A DNA stretch of 64,000 nucleotides, taken from NCBI RefSeq assembly GCF_014873945.1, contig NZ_JADBEC010000001.1, positions 2,585,501 to 2,649,500 of the forward strand. Direction: 5' to 3'. The notes under the pieces were generated by a model. It was not told where the DNA came from. It made no database searches and saw only the letters and a program-made list of their open reading frames with translations. A program made the position numbers and the translations under genes. Below, one piece after another: positions 44,305 through 54,345 of the stretch (its first letter is position 1; each line of letters starts with the position of its first letter). This DNA comes from Rhizobium viscosum. GTDB lineage: Bacteria > Pseudomonadota > Alphaproteobacteria > Rhizobiales > Rhizobiaceae.

Positions 44305-44336
44305 GCAAAAGACCGCGGAAGCGTTCGCTCCGCGGC
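44305..44336 (-). terminator. Rho-independent terminator of pgk
   Basis: On the minus strand CCGCGGAGCG and CGCTTCCGCGG pair with one bulge and are followed by TCTTTTGC. It starts about 30 bases after the pgk stop and separates pgk from fba. Confidence 0.75.
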
Positions 44337-44366
44337 CTATCCTGCTGGAATATCTTTCGAATCGGC

Positions 44367-45569
44367 TTATCGGTTGGCGGAGAGAACGGCCACGCCCGGC
44401 AGTTCCTTGCCTTCCATCCATTCAAGGAAGGCGCCGCCTGCAGTCGAAACATAGCTAAACTCTTCGGCAACGCCGGCATGGTTCAGCGCCGAGACCGTAT
44501 CACCACCGCCTGCGACTGACGTGAGTTTGCCGGCTTTGGTGCGCTCGGCGGCATATTTCGCGGCGGCGACGGTCGCCGCGTCGAAGGGCTCGATTTCAAA
44601 GGCGCCGAGCGGACCGTTCCAGACGAGCGTAGTGGCGCGTTCGATCCAGGCCTTGACGGCATCGACCGACTTCGGACCGACATCGAGGACCATGGCATCG
44701 CCAGGGATGGCTTCGATGGAGACGACCTCATTGGCAGCACCTGCCTTGAACTCACGGGCGACGACGCCGTCTTCCGGCAGAACGATCGCGCAGCCGGCGG
44801 TGGCGGCTTCGATCATGATCTGCTTGGCGGTATCGGCGAGATCATGCTCGCAGAGCGACTTGCCGACATCGGTGCCGCGGGCGGCGATGAAGGTGTTGGC
44901 CATGCCGCCGCCGATGACGAGTGCGTCGACCTTCTTCACGAGATTCATCAGGAGGTCGATCTTGGAGGAGACCTTGGCACCGCCGACGATTGCGACGACT
45001 GGACGGACCGGGTTCCCGAGGCCCTTTTCCAGTGCCTCGAGCTCAGCCTGCATGGTGCGGCCGGCATAGGCCGGCAGGTGGTGGGCAAGACCTTCGGTGG
45101 AGGAATGAGCGCGGTGGGCAGCCGAGAAGGCGTCGTTCACATAGATATCGCCGTTTGCGGCGAGCGCCTTGGTGAAATCTGGATCGTTCTTTTCCTCGCC
45201 TTTGTGGAAGCGGGTGTTTTCCAGGAGCAGGATATCGCCATTGTTCATCTTTGCGACGGCGGAAGCGGCGGCCTCGCCGATGCAGTCAGAAGCCGTCAGT
45301 ACGGCATGATCCAGTACCGTCTCGACAGAGGGTGCGACCAGCGACAGGGAGAATTCTGCCGAAGGGCCATCCTTCGGGCGGCCGAAATGGGCGAGCAGGA
45401 TGACCTTCGCGCCCTTTTTCGACAGTTCAAGGATCGTCGGTGCGACGCGTTCGATGCGGGTCGTGTCCGTGACCTTGCTGTCCTTGACCGGGACGTTGAG
45501 GTCGACGCGGACGAGAACGCGCTTGCCGGCGATATCGTTGAGGTCGTCGAGGGTCTTGAAAGCTGCCAT
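44367..45569 (-). CDS. pgk: Phosphoglycerate kinase
   Basis: A 400-residue glycolytic/gluconeogenic kinase that interconverts 1,3-bisphosphoglycerate and 3-phosphoglycerate. The substrate-binding VRVDLNVPV and HFGRPK segments, [11 protein letters not shown], the ATP-site GPLGAFE and the C-terminal [12 protein letters not shown] are conserved. It is preceded by the antiporter gene and a 81-base spacer and followed by its own terminator. In rhizobia pgk usually follows gap directly; here the two are separated. Confidence 0.97.
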   Translation of the reverse strand: MAAFKTLDDLNDIAGKRVLVRVDLNVPVKDSKVTDTTRIERVAPTILELSKKGAKVILLAHFGRPKDGPSAEFSLSLVAPSVETVLDHAVLTASDCIGEAAASAVAKMNNGDILLLENTRFHKGEEKNDPDFTKALAANGDIYVNDAFSAAHRAHSSTEGLAHHLPAYAGRTMQAELEALEKGLGNPVRPVVAIVGGAKVSSKIDLLMNLVKKVDALVIGGGMANTFIAARGTDVGKSLCEHDLADTAKQIMIEAATAGCAIVLPEDGVVAREFKAGAANEVVSIEAIPGDAMVLDVGPKSVDAVKAWIERATTLVWNGPLGAFEIEPFDAATVAAAKYAAERTKAGKLTSVAGGGDTVSALNHAGVAEEFSYVSTAGGAFLEWMEGKELPGVAVLSANR

Positions 45570-45650
45570 GGGAAGATCCGTTCGTGGTTGGCGAAAGTTG
45601 CGCCGACCATAGCAAGGATCAAGGGAGACGCAAGGCAGTCGGCGACCGTT

Positions 45651-47501
45651 TTAGCGCGGGCTTTCGTCACGTCCGGCAGCGCTTTCCGCAGCCGCCGCTT
45701 CCTGCTTTTTCCTGCCCTTCATACGGTCGCGGGTGCGCTCGATAATCTCTCGCAGATTGATGAAAATCGGCAGCGTGATGGCAGGCTCCACGGCCTCCAG
45801 CGACATGCCGACCGAGGTGATATGATCCTGGTCGTCGAGATCGCGGACAATGAGGATGAGCGAACCGAGACGGACACGATCGGCATAGTCCGCCTTGCCG
45901 CCGAGGCGTTGTTTCATGAGTTCGGCGATCGTCAGGCCCTTTTCGGATTCGTTGAGCAGGCCTGGACCATAGGCTGCATCGAGGTCGGCTGCGGGGCGGG
46001 CCGGCGACAGCGCAAAGGCGCCGAAGAATTCCGCATCGTCCTCATCAACAGGGGCACGGCTGGCGAAGAGGCGGTCGAGCAGGCGCGAATAACTGGGTGC
46101 GATGAAGAGATAGACGAGATCGTTTTCCCTGAGCCGGCCGGCATATTGGTAGCGCATCGACTTGCCGTCGCGGATCACGAGCGAGGGGGCTGCCCAGCGC
46201 GGAATGCGTTCGCCGCGAAGAACCGGGCTGTCCTTGATGACGCGATAGGAAAGCAGCTCGTGGTTGGCGGCGCCCGGCAGGTCGACCTCCACCTTGTCGA
46301 CCGCGCCGATGCGCGGCGGGATGATAAGGCCGAGACGCTTGGCAACCGGTTTGATCGTCCAGCCCTGTACAAGCAGTGAGACGAGCACGATGATGAAGGC
46401 GGTGTTGAAATAGATCTGGCTATGCTGCAGCCCGCCGAGGATTGGCATGATGGCGAGCAGGATAGAGACGGCGCCGCGCAGGCCGACCCAGGCGACAAAA
46501 CCGATTTCCTGCTGCGTATAATCGAAGGGCAGCAGCGACAGCCAGACGGCGAGCGGGCGGGCCACGAAGATCAGGAACAGTGCCAGCAGGATCGCCGGCA
46601 CGATGATGACAGGAAACTGCGAGGGCGTCGCAAGCAGGCCGAGCACGAGGAACATGATGATCTGGGCAAGCCAGGTCATGCCATCCTGAAAGCGCCTGAT
46701 GGTGCCGATCGCCTGCATCTTGCGGTTTCCAGCGTAGATGCCGGCGACATAGACGGCAAGGAAACCACTGCCGCCGACTGCGCCAGTGAAGGAGAAGACG
46801 AGCAGAGCGAGCGCCAGCACGAAGATCGGCGTGAGGCCGCGATCGGTTTCCAGCCGGCCAGCGATCAGCACGATCATCATGCCGCCGAGCAGGCCGAGGA
46901 TGACGCCAAGGCCCATCTGCTGGATGAACATGGCAAGCATGCCGATGTTGATTCCGGCGTAGCGTTCGCCGCTCGCGAGAACCTCGACCAGTGCGATGGT
47001 GAGGAAAATCGCCATAGGGTCGTTGGTGCCGGATTCGACTTCCAGCGTGGAACGCACCTTGTCTCTGATATTGATGCCGCCGATGCGCAACAGGAAAAAG
47101 ACGGCGGCGGCATCGGTGGAGGCAACGATCGAGCCGAGCAGCATGCCTTCCAGCCAGGTGAAGTTGAGCAGCCAGCGGGCGGCAAATGCGAAAAGTGCTG
47201 CTGTCAGAAGCACGCCGATCGAGGCCAGCGTCAGCGACGGCACCGCGGCGATGCGGAAGGCCTGCATCGGCGTGCCGAAGCCGGAATCGAAAAGGATGAT
47301 GGCAAGGGCGATCGAGCCCAGAACATAGGCCAGATAGTTGTTGCTGAATTCTATGCCGAAACCATCGACACCTGCGGCAAGCCCGATCATCAGAAACAGC
47401 AGAAGCAGAGGGGCGCCGAAGCGGAAGGCCAGCAGGCTCGAAAAAGCTGCAAGAAGCACGAGCGCCGTTGCGACCAGCACCACGATGTAAAACGCTTCCA
47501 T
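45651..47501 (-). CDS. CPA1 potassium/proton antiporter (NhaP2/CvrA type)
   Basis: A 616-residue inner-membrane antiporter. Thirteen or so TM helices fill the first 400 residues, with the ion-site landmarks LFDSGFGTPMQAFR, GSIVASTDAAAVFFLL and EVESGTNDPMAIF. A cytoplasmic TrkA-C-like domain follows (about 405-480: HELLSYRVIKDSPVLRGERIPRW in register) and then a CorC/HlyC-like C-terminal domain (about 515-600). It should exchange K+ or Na+ for H+ in osmotic and pH homeostasis. It lies between gap and pgk on the same strand. Confidence 0.9.
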   Translation of the reverse strand: MEAFYIVVLVATALVLLAAFSSLLAFRFGAPLLLLFLMIGLAAGVDGFGIEFSNNYLAYVLGSIALAIILFDSGFGTPMQAFRIAAVPSLTLASIGVLLTAALFAFAARWLLNFTWLEGMLLGSIVASTDAAAVFFLLRIGGINIRDKVRSTLEVESGTNDPMAIFLTIALVEVLASGERYAGINIGMLAMFIQQMGLGVILGLLGGMMIVLIAGRLETDRGLTPIFVLALALLVFSFTGAVGGSGFLAVYVAGIYAGNRKMQAIGTIRRFQDGMTWLAQIIMFLVLGLLATPSQFPVIIVPAILLALFLIFVARPLAVWLSLLPFDYTQQEIGFVAWVGLRGAVSILLAIMPILGGLQHSQIYFNTAFIIVLVSLLVQGWTIKPVAKRLGLIIPPRIGAVDKVEVDLPGAANHELLSYRVIKDSPVLRGERIPRWAAPSLVIRDGKSMRYQYAGRLRENDLVYLFIAPSYSRLLDRLFASRAPVDEDDAEFFGAFALSPARPAADLDAAYGPGLLNESEKGLTIAELMKQRLGGKADYADRVRLGSLILIVRDLDDQDHITSVGMSLEAVEPAITLPIFINLREIIERTRDRMKGRKKQEAAAAESAAGRDESPR

Positions 47502-47780
47502 GCCTACCCCTTTCGCCTCATCACCGTCCCGAAACCGCCCCCGGCCTGTCCCTTACCCCTCCGCGCCCAGTGCGATCTTTTAGTAAACGGCAAAATACAG
47601 CAGAAGGGTAGGCCTTGCGGCTTAACCTCTACTGCATCGCTGCATCATGCTGCTGGACAGCCCTTGGGGTGAGGACCAGTGAAGAATGCTACGGGAAAAA
47701 GTCTGTATAAAGAATGTAGAAGCAATTCAGGCGAGAGCAGGGCATACAGGGGGAGCCCCGCACTTTTTGTTGATGAGGCG
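47502..47780. other. 279-base spacer between the antiporter and the GNAT gene
   Basis: It should hold the antiporter's promoter on the minus strand. On the plus strand, an imperfect stem GCAGGGC/GCCCCGC near 47733-47757 is followed by ACTTTTTG, a weak terminator-like element with no evident gene before it. No convincing short gene is seen. Confidence 0.35.
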
Positions 47781-48290
47781 TCAGAGGCCGCTTCGTTCCT
47801 TCTTCATCAGATATTGCTTCTGAATTCGATCCACCGGAGTACCGTCGTTCAGCGGCACTTTCTCCAGCGTATTATAGGTGAGAAAGCCCATCTTCTCGTA
47901 ATAGGCCAGCCCGCCAGTATTATCGGCGCGGATGGTTGCACGGATGACTTCGATATTGCGCTCTTCGGCGGCAGAAAGCGTTGTCGCAAACAACGCGGTG
48001 CCAACGCCTGGTGTCTTCGGGTTCAGGCGCGCGAAGGTTCCGATATCGGCCCAACCCTTGGGCAGATCGCCGTAACTGCTGAGGAACTGGAAGCCGGCAA
48101 GCCCTGATTCCGCTTGCGCCACGTGGCATGCGAGGGGGAATTCACCTGATATGAACCAGTCGGCTAACAGTTCGGGCGAAAAGAGATCCTCAAGGGCAGT
48201 CGTGCCGCCGGCTTCGATGATTTCATTGATAAGTCCGCAGAGTTCCTCCGCGTCATCAACAGTCGCCTTGCGAATGGTCAGCTGCGTCAT
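47781..48290 (-). CDS. GNAT-family N-acetyltransferase
   Basis: A 169-residue acetyltransferase. The acetyl-CoA loop appears as LNPKTPGVGTALFATTLSAAEER, a variant of Q/RxxGxG/A (here PGVGTAL), followed by the NTGGLAYYEKMGF segment typical of motif B. The acceptor substrate is unknown. The ATG at 48290 has GGGGGAAAG upstream; the open frame extends to 48425 without homology. Located between gap (upstream, with a terminator) and the antiporter gene. Confidence 0.85.
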   Translation of the reverse strand: MTQLTIRKATVDDAEELCGLINEIIEAGGTTALEDLFSPELLADWFISGEFPLACHVAQAESGLAGFQFLSSYGDLPKGWADIGTFARLNPKTPGVGTALFATTLSAAEERNIEVIRATIRADNTGGLAYYEKMGFLTYNTLEKVPLNDGTPVDRIQKQYLMKKERSGL

Positions 48291-48312
48291 GCTCTTTCCC
48301 CCAACGTTTGCC

Positions 48313-48345
48313 CGAAACGAAAACGGCCCGGTTTCCCGAGCCGTT
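48313..48345 (-). terminator. Rho-independent terminator of gap
   Basis: On the minus strand AACGGCTCGG and CCGGGCCGTT form a 10-bp stem with one wobble and a GAAA loop, then TTCGTTTCG. It begins about 22 bases after the gap stop. Confidence 0.85.
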
Positions 48346-48367
48346 TCCCAATGTCTCTGCCTGAAGC

Positions 48368-49378
48368 TCAGATGAGCTTGGCGAAGGCGACAGCCGTGTC
48401 TGACATGCGGCTGGAGAAGCCCCACTCGTTGTCGTACCAGGACAGGACGCGCACGAAATTGCCTTCCATAACCTTGGTCTGGTCGGTCGCGAAGATCGAG
48501 GAATGGCTGTCGTGGTTGAAGTCGCGCGAAACGAGCGGCTCGTCGGTGTAGCCGAGGATGCCCTTCAGCTTGCCGTTGGAGGCAGCCTTGATCGCTTCGT
48601 TGATTTCGCCGACCGTGGTGGCCTTCTTGGAAACGAACTTGAAGTCGACGACCGAGACGTTCGGGGTCGGAACGCGGATCGAGGTGCCGTCGAGCTTGCC
48701 CTTGAGGTGCGGCAGAACGAGGCCGACAGCCTTGGCTGCGCCCGTCGAAGTCGGGATCATGGACAGAGCCGCAGCGCGGGCGCGATACAGGTCCTTGTGC
48801 ATCGTGTCGAGCGTCGGCTGGTCGCCGGTGTAGGAGTGGATGGTCGTCATGAAGCCGTGGTCGATGCCGACGGCGTCGTCGAGAACCTTCACGACTGGCA
48901 CCAGGCAGTTCGTGGTGCAGGAGGCGTTGGAGATGACCAAGTGCTCCTTGGTGAGCTGGTCATGGTTGACGCCGAAGACAACGGTCAGGTCAGCGCCGTC
49001 GGCAGGAGCTGAAACGATGACGCGCTTGGCGCCAGCCGTCAGGTGGGCCGCAGCCTTGTCGCGGGCGGTGAAGATACCCGTGCATTCCATCGCGATGTCG
49101 ACGCCAAGTTCCCTATGGGGAAGGGTTGCCGGATCCTTGATCGCGGTGACCTTGATCGGCTTGCCGTTGCCGACGGTGATCGTGTCGCCTTCGACCTTCA
49201 CTTCGGCCGGGAACTTACCATGGATGGAGTCGTAACGGAGCAGGTGAGCGTTGGTCTCGACCGGGCCGAGGTCGTTGATGGCGACGACTTCGATGTCGGT
49301 ACGGCCGGATTCGACGATGGCGCGAAGTACGTTGCGGCCGATACGCCCGAAACCGTTGATGGCAACCTTGACTGTCAT
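48368..49378 (-). CDS. gap: Glyceraldehyde-3-phosphate dehydrogenase
   Basis: A 336-residue NAD-dependent enzyme. The Rossmann start [15 protein letters not shown], the catalytic [10 protein letters not shown] cysteine, the histidine in the segment [11 protein letters not shown], and [14 protein letters not shown] are intact. The residue after the second strand (AINDL) is the aspartate that selects NAD. The ATG at 49378 is 9 bases after GGGAG; an ATG two codons before is too close. It follows tkt by 81 bases on the same strand. Confidence 0.97.
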   Translation of the reverse strand: MTVKVAINGFGRIGRNVLRAIVESGRTDIEVVAINDLGPVETNAHLLRYDSIHGKFPAEVKVEGDTITVGNGKPIKVTAIKDPATLPHRELGVDIAMECTGIFTARDKAAAHLTAGAKRVIVSAPADGADLTVVFGVNHDQLTKEHLVISNASCTTNCLVPVVKVLDDAVGIDHGFMTTIHSYTGDQPTLDTMHKDLYRARAAALSMIPTSTGAAKAVGLVLPHLKGKLDGTSIRVPTPNVSVVDFKFVSKKATTVGEINEAIKAASNGKLKGILGYTDEPLVSRDFNHDSHSSIFATDQTKVMEGNFVRVLSWYDNEWGFSSRMSDTAVAFAKLI

Positions 49379-49424
49379 GTGCATTTACTCCCTAGAGGTG
49401 GGGCTTGCTGATAGTAAACAAGGA

Positions 49425-49440
49425 AGTGCCCGTGGGCACT
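49425..49440 (-). other. Hairpin between tkt and gap
   Basis: AGTGCCC/GGGCACT forms a tight hairpin in the tkt-gap spacer, followed on the minus strand by TCCTTGTTT. It may be a weak terminator or processing site that lets gap be expressed at a different level from tkt. Confidence 0.45.
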
Positions 49441-49459
49441 CCCGTTGAAACCTAGCTTG

Positions 49460-51433
49460 TTAGAGCTTGGCTTCCGCAGCGGCGACGACGGCATCCGCCG
49501 TGATGCCGAAGTGTTCGAAGACCTTCTTGGCCGGACCGGAGGCGCCGAAGCCCTTCATGCCGATGAACGAACCTTCCGGACCGATGAAGGCATCCCAGCC
49601 TTCGCGGACGGCAGCTTCGACGGCAATCTTGACCGGCGAATTGCCGATGACGTCCTTGCGGTAAGCTTCCGGCTGGTCGAAGAAGAGTTCCGTGCAGGGA
49701 ACCGAAACGACGCGGGTGCTGATACCCTTGCCTTCCAGCGTTGCGCGGGCGGCAACGGCGAGTTCCACTTCCGAGCCCGAGGCGAAGATCGTGACCTTGG
49801 CATCGGCGTTGCCTGCGAGCGTGTAAGCGCCGAGTCCGCAGAGGTTCTTCTCATTATACTCTGTGCGGACGGTCGTCAGGTTCTGACGGGTGAGAGCCAG
49901 AGCGGACGGATGGTCCTTGCTCTTCATGGCGATCTGCCAGCATTCAGCCGTTTCGACGGCGTCGGCCGGGCGGAAGACGCGCAGGTTCGGCACCGCACGC
50001 AGGCCGGCGATCTGTTCGACAGGCTGGTGAGTCGGGCCGTCCTCGCCGACGCCGATCGAGTCATGGGTAAGCACGTGGATGACACGAATGCCCATGAGAG
50101 AAGCAAGGCGGATCGGCGGGCGGCAATAATCCGAGAAGATCATGAAGCCGCCGCCGTAGGGAATAAGACCGCCATGGAGTGCGATGCCGTTCATGGCAGA
50201 GGCCATGCCGTGCTCACGGATGCCCCAGTGCATATAGCGGCCGGCGAAATCCGTCGGCGTGATCGAATGCATCTGGCTGGTCTTGGTGTTGTTCGACGGA
50301 GTCAGGTCGGCGGAGCCACCAAGCGTTTCCGGTACGAAGCCGTTGATGACTTCCAACGCGTCTTCGGATGCCTTGCGGGAGGCAATCGTGGGCTTGGTTT
50401 CGGCAAGCTTCTTCTTGTAGTCGTCGATGGCCTTGTCGAAGCCTTCGGGCAGGTCGCCGGCAAAACGACGCGTGAACTCGGCCTTGGCTGGCGACTTGGA
50501 AAGCGTTTCTTCCCATGCCTTGACGATACTGCCGGAGCGGGTGCCGGCAGCGCGCCATGCATCGAGAACGTCGGAAGGAACGACGAAGGGTTCGTAGTCC
50601 CAGTTCAGCGCCTTGCGGGTAGCAGCGATTTCGTCGGCGCCGAGCGGGTTGCCGTGCACCTTGTGGGTGCCCTGCTTGTTCGGAGCGCCGAAGCCGATGA
50701 CCGTCTTGCAGGCGATGAAGGTCGGGCGGTCGGACTTGTGGGCGGCTTCGATCGCATCAGCGATGGCGGCCTGATCGTGACCGTCGATCTCGATCGTGTT
50801 CCAATGTACGGCCTTGAAGCGAGCGATCTGATCGGTCGAGTCTGACAGCGAGACGGCGCCGTCGATGGTGATCGAGTTATTGTCCCAGAAGAGGATCAGC
50901 TTGTTGAGCTTCAGGTGGCCGGCAAGCGCGATCGCTTCATGGCTGATGCCTTCCATCAGGCAGCCGTCGCCATTGATGACGTAGGTATAGTGGTCCTGCA
51001 GTTCCGGGCCAAATTCGTCGCGCAGCTTGCGCTCGGCGATCGCCATGCCGACAGCATTGGCAATGCCCTGGCCAAGCGGGCCGGTGGTCGTTTCGATGCC
51101 GGTGGCATGGCCATATTCCGGATGGCCGGCGGTCTTGGAGCCGAGCTGGCGGAACTGCTTCAGGTCCTCGACAGACATGTCCGGATAGCCGGTCAAATAG
51201 AGCAGCGAATAGAGCAGCATCGAGCCGTGGCCGGCAGAGAGAACAAAGCGGTCACGGTTCGGCCAGTGCGGCTTCTGGGGGTCGAAGCGGAGATATTTGG
51301 TGAAGAGGACCGTTGCCACATCCGCCATGCCCATCGGCATGCCCGGGTGGCCGGAATTCGCCTTTTCGACAGCATCCATGGAGAGGAATCGGATCGCATT
51401 CGCCATCCGATCGTTTTGTTCGCGTGAGGTCAT
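49460..51433 (-). CDS. tkt: Transketolase
   Basis: A 657-residue thiamine-diphosphate enzyme moving two-carbon ketol units in the pentose phosphate pathway. The N-terminal [14 protein letters not shown], the ThDP-binding [13 protein letters not shown] with downstream WDNN, the central [18 protein letters not shown] and the sugar-phosphate-binding RPADAVET segment are conserved. It is the first gene of tkt-gap and has a good promoter at 51500-51528. Diverges from the DUF4164-zapA unit. Confidence 0.97.
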   Translation of the reverse strand: MTSREQNDRMANAIRFLSMDAVEKANSGHPGMPMGMADVATVLFTKYLRFDPQKPHWPNRDRFVLSAGHGSMLLYSLLYLTGYPDMSVEDLKQFRQLGSKTAGHPEYGHATGIETTTGPLGQGIANAVGMAIAERKLRDEFGPELQDHYTYVINGDGCLMEGISHEAIALAGHLKLNKLILFWDNNSITIDGAVSLSDSTDQIARFKAVHWNTIEIDGHDQAAIADAIEAAHKSDRPTFIACKTVIGFGAPNKQGTHKVHGNPLGADEIAATRKALNWDYEPFVVPSDVLDAWRAAGTRSGSIVKAWEETLSKSPAKAEFTRRFAGDLPEGFDKAIDDYKKKLAETKPTIASRKASEDALEVINGFVPETLGGSADLTPSNNTKTSQMHSITPTDFAGRYMHWGIREHGMASAMNGIALHGGLIPYGGGFMIFSDYCRPPIRLASLMGIRVIHVLTHDSIGVGEDGPTHQPVEQIAGLRAVPNLRVFRPADAVETAECWQIAMKSKDHPSALALTRQNLTTVRTEYNEKNLCGLGAYTLAGNADAKVTIFASGSEVELAVAARATLEGKGISTRVVSVPCTELFFDQPEAYRKDVIGNSPVKIAVEAAVREGWDAFIGPEGSFIGMKGFGASGPAKKVFEHFGITADAVVAAAEAKL

Positions 51434-51499
51434 GGCTTTTCCGCTGGTTCCGGGTTGGGGATGGCCTCGAGCCTGCCAAGACCATCAAAGAGCGGTCGA

Positions 51500-51528
51500 G
51501 ACATAGCAGTTGGAACGGCCAAGTCAAC
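51500..51528 (-). promoter_or_regulatory. Predicted tkt promoter
   Basis: On the minus strand GTTGAC and TATGTC are 17 bases apart, about 70-95 bases before the tkt start. In the rest of this 330-base gap (51434-51763) there are two short inverted repeats, TTGAC-C-GTCAA at 51573-51583 and ACAAAA-N6-TTTTGT at 51589-51606, which could bind a regulator of tkt or of the divergent gene. Confidence 0.5.
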
Positions 51529-51763
51529 AAAATGGAAGCCGTTTGGAGGCCGGGTGCGACGATTTTTGACATTTGACCGTCAAGTTTTACAAAAGACGAA
51601 TTTTGTGTGACAGGCTTGCGTAAATCGCTCATCCACAGAATAGGGCGGGGGCGAGCCGGGAGGCTTTATTGACGCGCTCAAACCTAGCTGCGTATCCTCT
51701 TGAAAATATGGGGTCGGCTGCTGAAGCCGATTCGCGGGTCTTGTGCGGGGAACCGGAAGAGAC

Positions 51764-52039
51764 ATGACGCCTAACGGCAAAACCATCGAAGCGGCGCTTA
51801 CGGAGCTGAAACAGGCAATCTCGGGCCTCGAGAATGCCGTGGACATGCGCATCGAGCGCCAGCGCGAGCAGGGCGAGATCGAGGGCGAAGTTCGCCGTGT
51901 GCATGCCGATCGATCGCGTCTTGCCCAGGAGCTGGACCAGGCCGAATTCCGTGCGAACCGGCTGGAAGAGGTCAATCGCGAGGTTTCGCGGCGTCTGGTG
52001 ACGGCGATGGAAACGATCCGCGCGGTTCTTGACCGCTAA
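51764..52039 (+). CDS. DUF4164 coiled-coil protein
   Basis: A 91-residue, almost fully helical, charged protein (TIEAALTELKQAISGLENAV at the start, then RVHADRSRLAQELDQAEFRANRLEEVN). It matches DUF4164, found next to zapA in Rhizobiales; a link to cell division is suggested by this position alone. The ATG at 51764 is preceded by GGAAGAG; the open frame begins at 51743. zapA starts 14 bases after its stop. Confidence 0.75.
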   Translation: MTPNGKTIEAALTELKQAISGLENAVDMRIERQREQGEIEGEVRRVHADRSRLAQELDQAEFRANRLEEVNREVSRRLVTAMETIRAVLDR

Positions 52040-52053
52040 GAGGACTTGATAAC

Positions 52054-52431
52054 ATGGCACAGGTAACGGTAACGATCGACGGCAAGGCTTATCGCATGGC
52101 CTGCGAAGAGGGGCAGGAAGATCATCTGACTGACCTCGCGGTTCGTTTCGATCGTTACGTTGGTCACCTCAAGGGGCAGTTCGGCGAAATCGGCGATCTC
52201 AGGATTACCGTCATGGCTGGGATCATGGTCATGGACGAGATCTCGGAGCTGACGCGACGTGTTGCCGGGCTGGAATCGGAGCTGGAGACGCTCCGCAGCA
52301 ACCGGGACACGGTAATTGCCGCCACCGCTCGCACGGAAGAAGGCATTGCAGTGGCGCTTTCGGAGGTCACGAGCCGTATTCAGGGCATTACCGACAAGCT
52401 GAACGGCCGTACGCCGGCCGAGCTTAATTAA
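52054..52431 (+). CDS. zapA: Cell division protein ZapA
   Basis: A 125-residue ZapA homologue that bundles FtsZ filaments at the division site. The N-terminal VTVTIDGKAYRMACEEGQEDHLTDLA (landmark I.GK.Y...C..G.E..L..LA) is the family signature, followed by a long coiled coil through residue 115. It is followed directly by the 6S RNA gene, the usual order in alphaproteobacteria and gammaproteobacteria. Confidence 0.92.
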   Translation: MAQVTVTIDGKAYRMACEEGQEDHLTDLAVRFDRYVGHLKGQFGEIGDLRITVMAGIMVMDEISELTRRVAGLESELETLRSNRDTVIAATARTEEGIAVALSEVTSRIQGITDKLNGRTPAELN

Positions 52432-52449
52432 TTTGGGAGAGCAGTGCTG

Positions 52450-52600
52450 CCCCACTGGTGCGGTGCTGCAAATGTCCCTATATTCGCTCGCGCGGTCTGT
52501 GCTTCTCGACAGGAACAATGAATCCTCGGGGCCATACCCGATCCTTAGGGAGCTGTCCCTGTCCGGGCTCGTGGGTCTGGACATACGGCGCCCACCTACT
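52450..52600 (+). ncRNA. ssrS: 6S RNA
   Basis: The segment after zapA folds as a long hairpin: GTGCGGTGCTG near 52458 pairs with CGGCGCCCAC near 52586, then ATGTCC with GGACAT. The sequence contains the features of alphaproteobacterial 6S RNA (AATGTCCCTATATTCGCT on one side, GTGGGTCTGGACATACGG on the other) and a large internal bubble. 6S RNA binds the sigma-70 holoenzyme and lowers transcription in stationary phase. Ends are approximate; a CCTAC/GTAGG hairpin follows at 52595-52608. Confidence 0.85.
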
Positions 52601-52711
52601 TTCGTAGGCGCCCAGGATCGATAGTTTCCACCGGTTGTGTGGATCGCGCTCTTCTATTTTCGGCGGCTTCTTTCTGGCCAGCTAGATCTATTTCCCCAAT
52701 AAGCTTTATTG

Positions 52712-53269
52712 TCAGTCGCCCGGGGGCTCTGTCCAGCAGGTCAGCTTCGCCCAGTCGTAAGCGCCTTCCATGATGATATCGAAGACCGGATCCTTGATGT
52801 CGTAGTAGGCATCGGCATTGTCAGGGAAAAAACCGGCGAGGCGCTGTTTGATCAGCCCGTAGGCAGCGGCCGCTGTCGGATGGGCGCACAGGAAATCCCG
52901 GCAGAGAAGCGGGTAGCGCTGATTGAAGCGGCCGCGTTCACGAACGTGGATATTCGCGGGACGGCCCGTGCTTTTGAAAAACAGCTTTCTCAGCTCACTT
53001 TCGGCCAGATCGAGACCCGGTGGGCAATGATCGGTTACGATCGAGCGGCTCTTGAACCCTTTCTGCTCGAACGCCGCTTCATCGACCAGATCAAGAGCGT
53101 CAACACTCACCTGAATATCAATGATGTCCTTCGCAGCAAGGCCGGGCACTGCGGTGGAGCCGATGTGATGAATTACTGCACCGGCGGGCGCTACGCGCAA
53201 GATGGCCTGCTTCAGGTCGGCGAAGTCGTCTACCCAACTTTGTCGTGGCGGATGAATTTCTATCGGCAT
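52712..53269 (-). CDS. GrpB family (UPF0157) protein
   Basis: A 185-residue member of the GrpB/UPF0157 family, with a nucleotidyltransferase-like fold. Landmarks are HHIGSTAVPGLAAKDIIDIQV (GSTAVPGLxAKxxxDI) and RDFLCAHPTAAAAYGLIKQ. Function is not established; some members bind CoA. In many related genomes a 5-formyl-THF cyclo-ligase gene follows 6S RNA; here GrpB occupies that flank in opposite orientation. Confidence 0.88.
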   Translation of the reverse strand: MPIEIHPPRQSWVDDFADLKQAILRVAPAGAVIHHIGSTAVPGLAAKDIIDIQVSVDALDLVDEAAFEQKGFKSRSIVTDHCPPGLDLAESELRKLFFKSTGRPANIHVRERGRFNQRYPLLCRDFLCAHPTAAAAYGLIKQRLAGFFPDNADAYYDIKDPVFDIIMEGAYDWAKLTCWTEPPGD

Positions 53270-53332
53270 AGTGCGCTCGCTATCCTTGGCCTGTGACAGG
53301 GCGATGACGATGGTTTTGCTGCCATGGTCTGC

Positions 53333-54229
53333 CTACCTGATGTTCCTGACGAGGAAATCAATGAAGGCGCGGATGCGTGCCGCGAGATGCTCGTGACCGG
53401 GGTAGACGGCGTGAATGAGCTCGATATCCTCAGGGTTATAGGCTTCCAGTACAGGCACCAGCGTTCCGGCATCGATATCCGGCTGCACATGGAACTGACC
53501 GACGCGGGCGAGGCCGAGACCGGCGAGGCAAAGGCTACGTGCAGTCGGTCCGTTATTGGTTTCGAGGTTACCGAAGACGGGCCTTGAAAAGCGGCCGCCA
53601 TTTTCAGGATCGCGGAATGGCCATTCCTCTGATGCCGAACGGAAGCTGAAGGTCAGGCAGTTGTGATGGTCGAGATCGCCGGGGCTTTCCGGCATGCCTT
53701 CCCGTTTCAGATAGGCAGGTGAGGCGACGATGACGCGGCGGCTTTCGAGCAGCTTGCGTGCCTTCAGCGAGGAATCGCGTAAGGCGCCCGAGCGAATGGC
53801 GATATCGGCGCGTTCGCCGACGATATCGATGATTCCATCGGTGAGGGCGAGGTCGAGATCGACTTCAGGATAGAGTTCAAGGAAATCGGGAACCAGCGGG
53901 ACGACGTAGCGAACGCCAAAGGCGACAGAAGTGCTGACGCGCAGGCGGCCGCGCGCCACCGTCGTGCCGCCGGCTGAGACGGCGCGTTCCGTCTCCTCGA
54001 TGTCGGAGAGGATGCGGCGGGAGCGTTGGAGATAGATTTCACCCTCCGGCGTCAGTTGCAGGGCACGGGTCGTGCGCACCAGAAGACGCGTGCCGAGACG
54101 GTCTTCCAGCCGCGTGACGAGTTTGCTGACGGCAGAGGGCGAGAGCCGGAGCTTGCGGCCAGCGGCCGAAAAACTCTGCAGCTCGGCCACCTGCACGAAG
54201 ACATCCATCTCGCCGATACGGTTATCCAT
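53333..54229 (-). CDS. LysR-family transcriptional regulator
   Basis: A 298-residue LTTR. The winged HTH is at residues 6-65 (FVQVAELQSFSAAGRKLRLSPSAVSKLVTRLE, recognition helix SPSAVSKLVTRLE), followed by the periplasmic-binding-like effector domain. It belongs to the PecT/CrgA-like subgroup. It is divergent from the MFS-AKR pair across about 116 bases that include a TTGAATTCAA palindrome (54242-54251), so it is the probable regulator of that pair. Effector unknown. Confidence 0.92.
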   Translation of the reverse strand: MDNRIGEMDVFVQVAELQSFSAAGRKLRLSPSAVSKLVTRLEDRLGTRLLVRTTRALQLTPEGEIYLQRSRRILSDIEETERAVSAGGTTVARGRLRVSTSVAFGVRYVVPLVPDFLELYPEVDLDLALTDGIIDIVGERADIAIRSGALRDSSLKARKLLESRRVIVASPAYLKREGMPESPGDLDHHNCLTFSFRSASEEWPFRDPENGGRFSRPVFGNLETNNGPTARSLCLAGLGLARVGQFHVQPDIDAGTLVPVLEAYNPEDIELIHAVYPGHEHLAARIRAFIDFLVRNIR

Positions 54230-54345
54230 CCACTTCCTGTCTTGAATTCAATTCACAACTGTTGAGCCATTATAGGCGATTATCGAATAAGTGCGCCACG
54301 CCCATATTCCGGCCCGAACAAGAACCAAACCATCGGGTCACTCTC

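Noticed and set aside
44844..46379. Plus-strand open frame of 511 codons spanning pgk and the antiporter
   Set aside because: It crosses two well-defined opposite-strand genes and has no motif.
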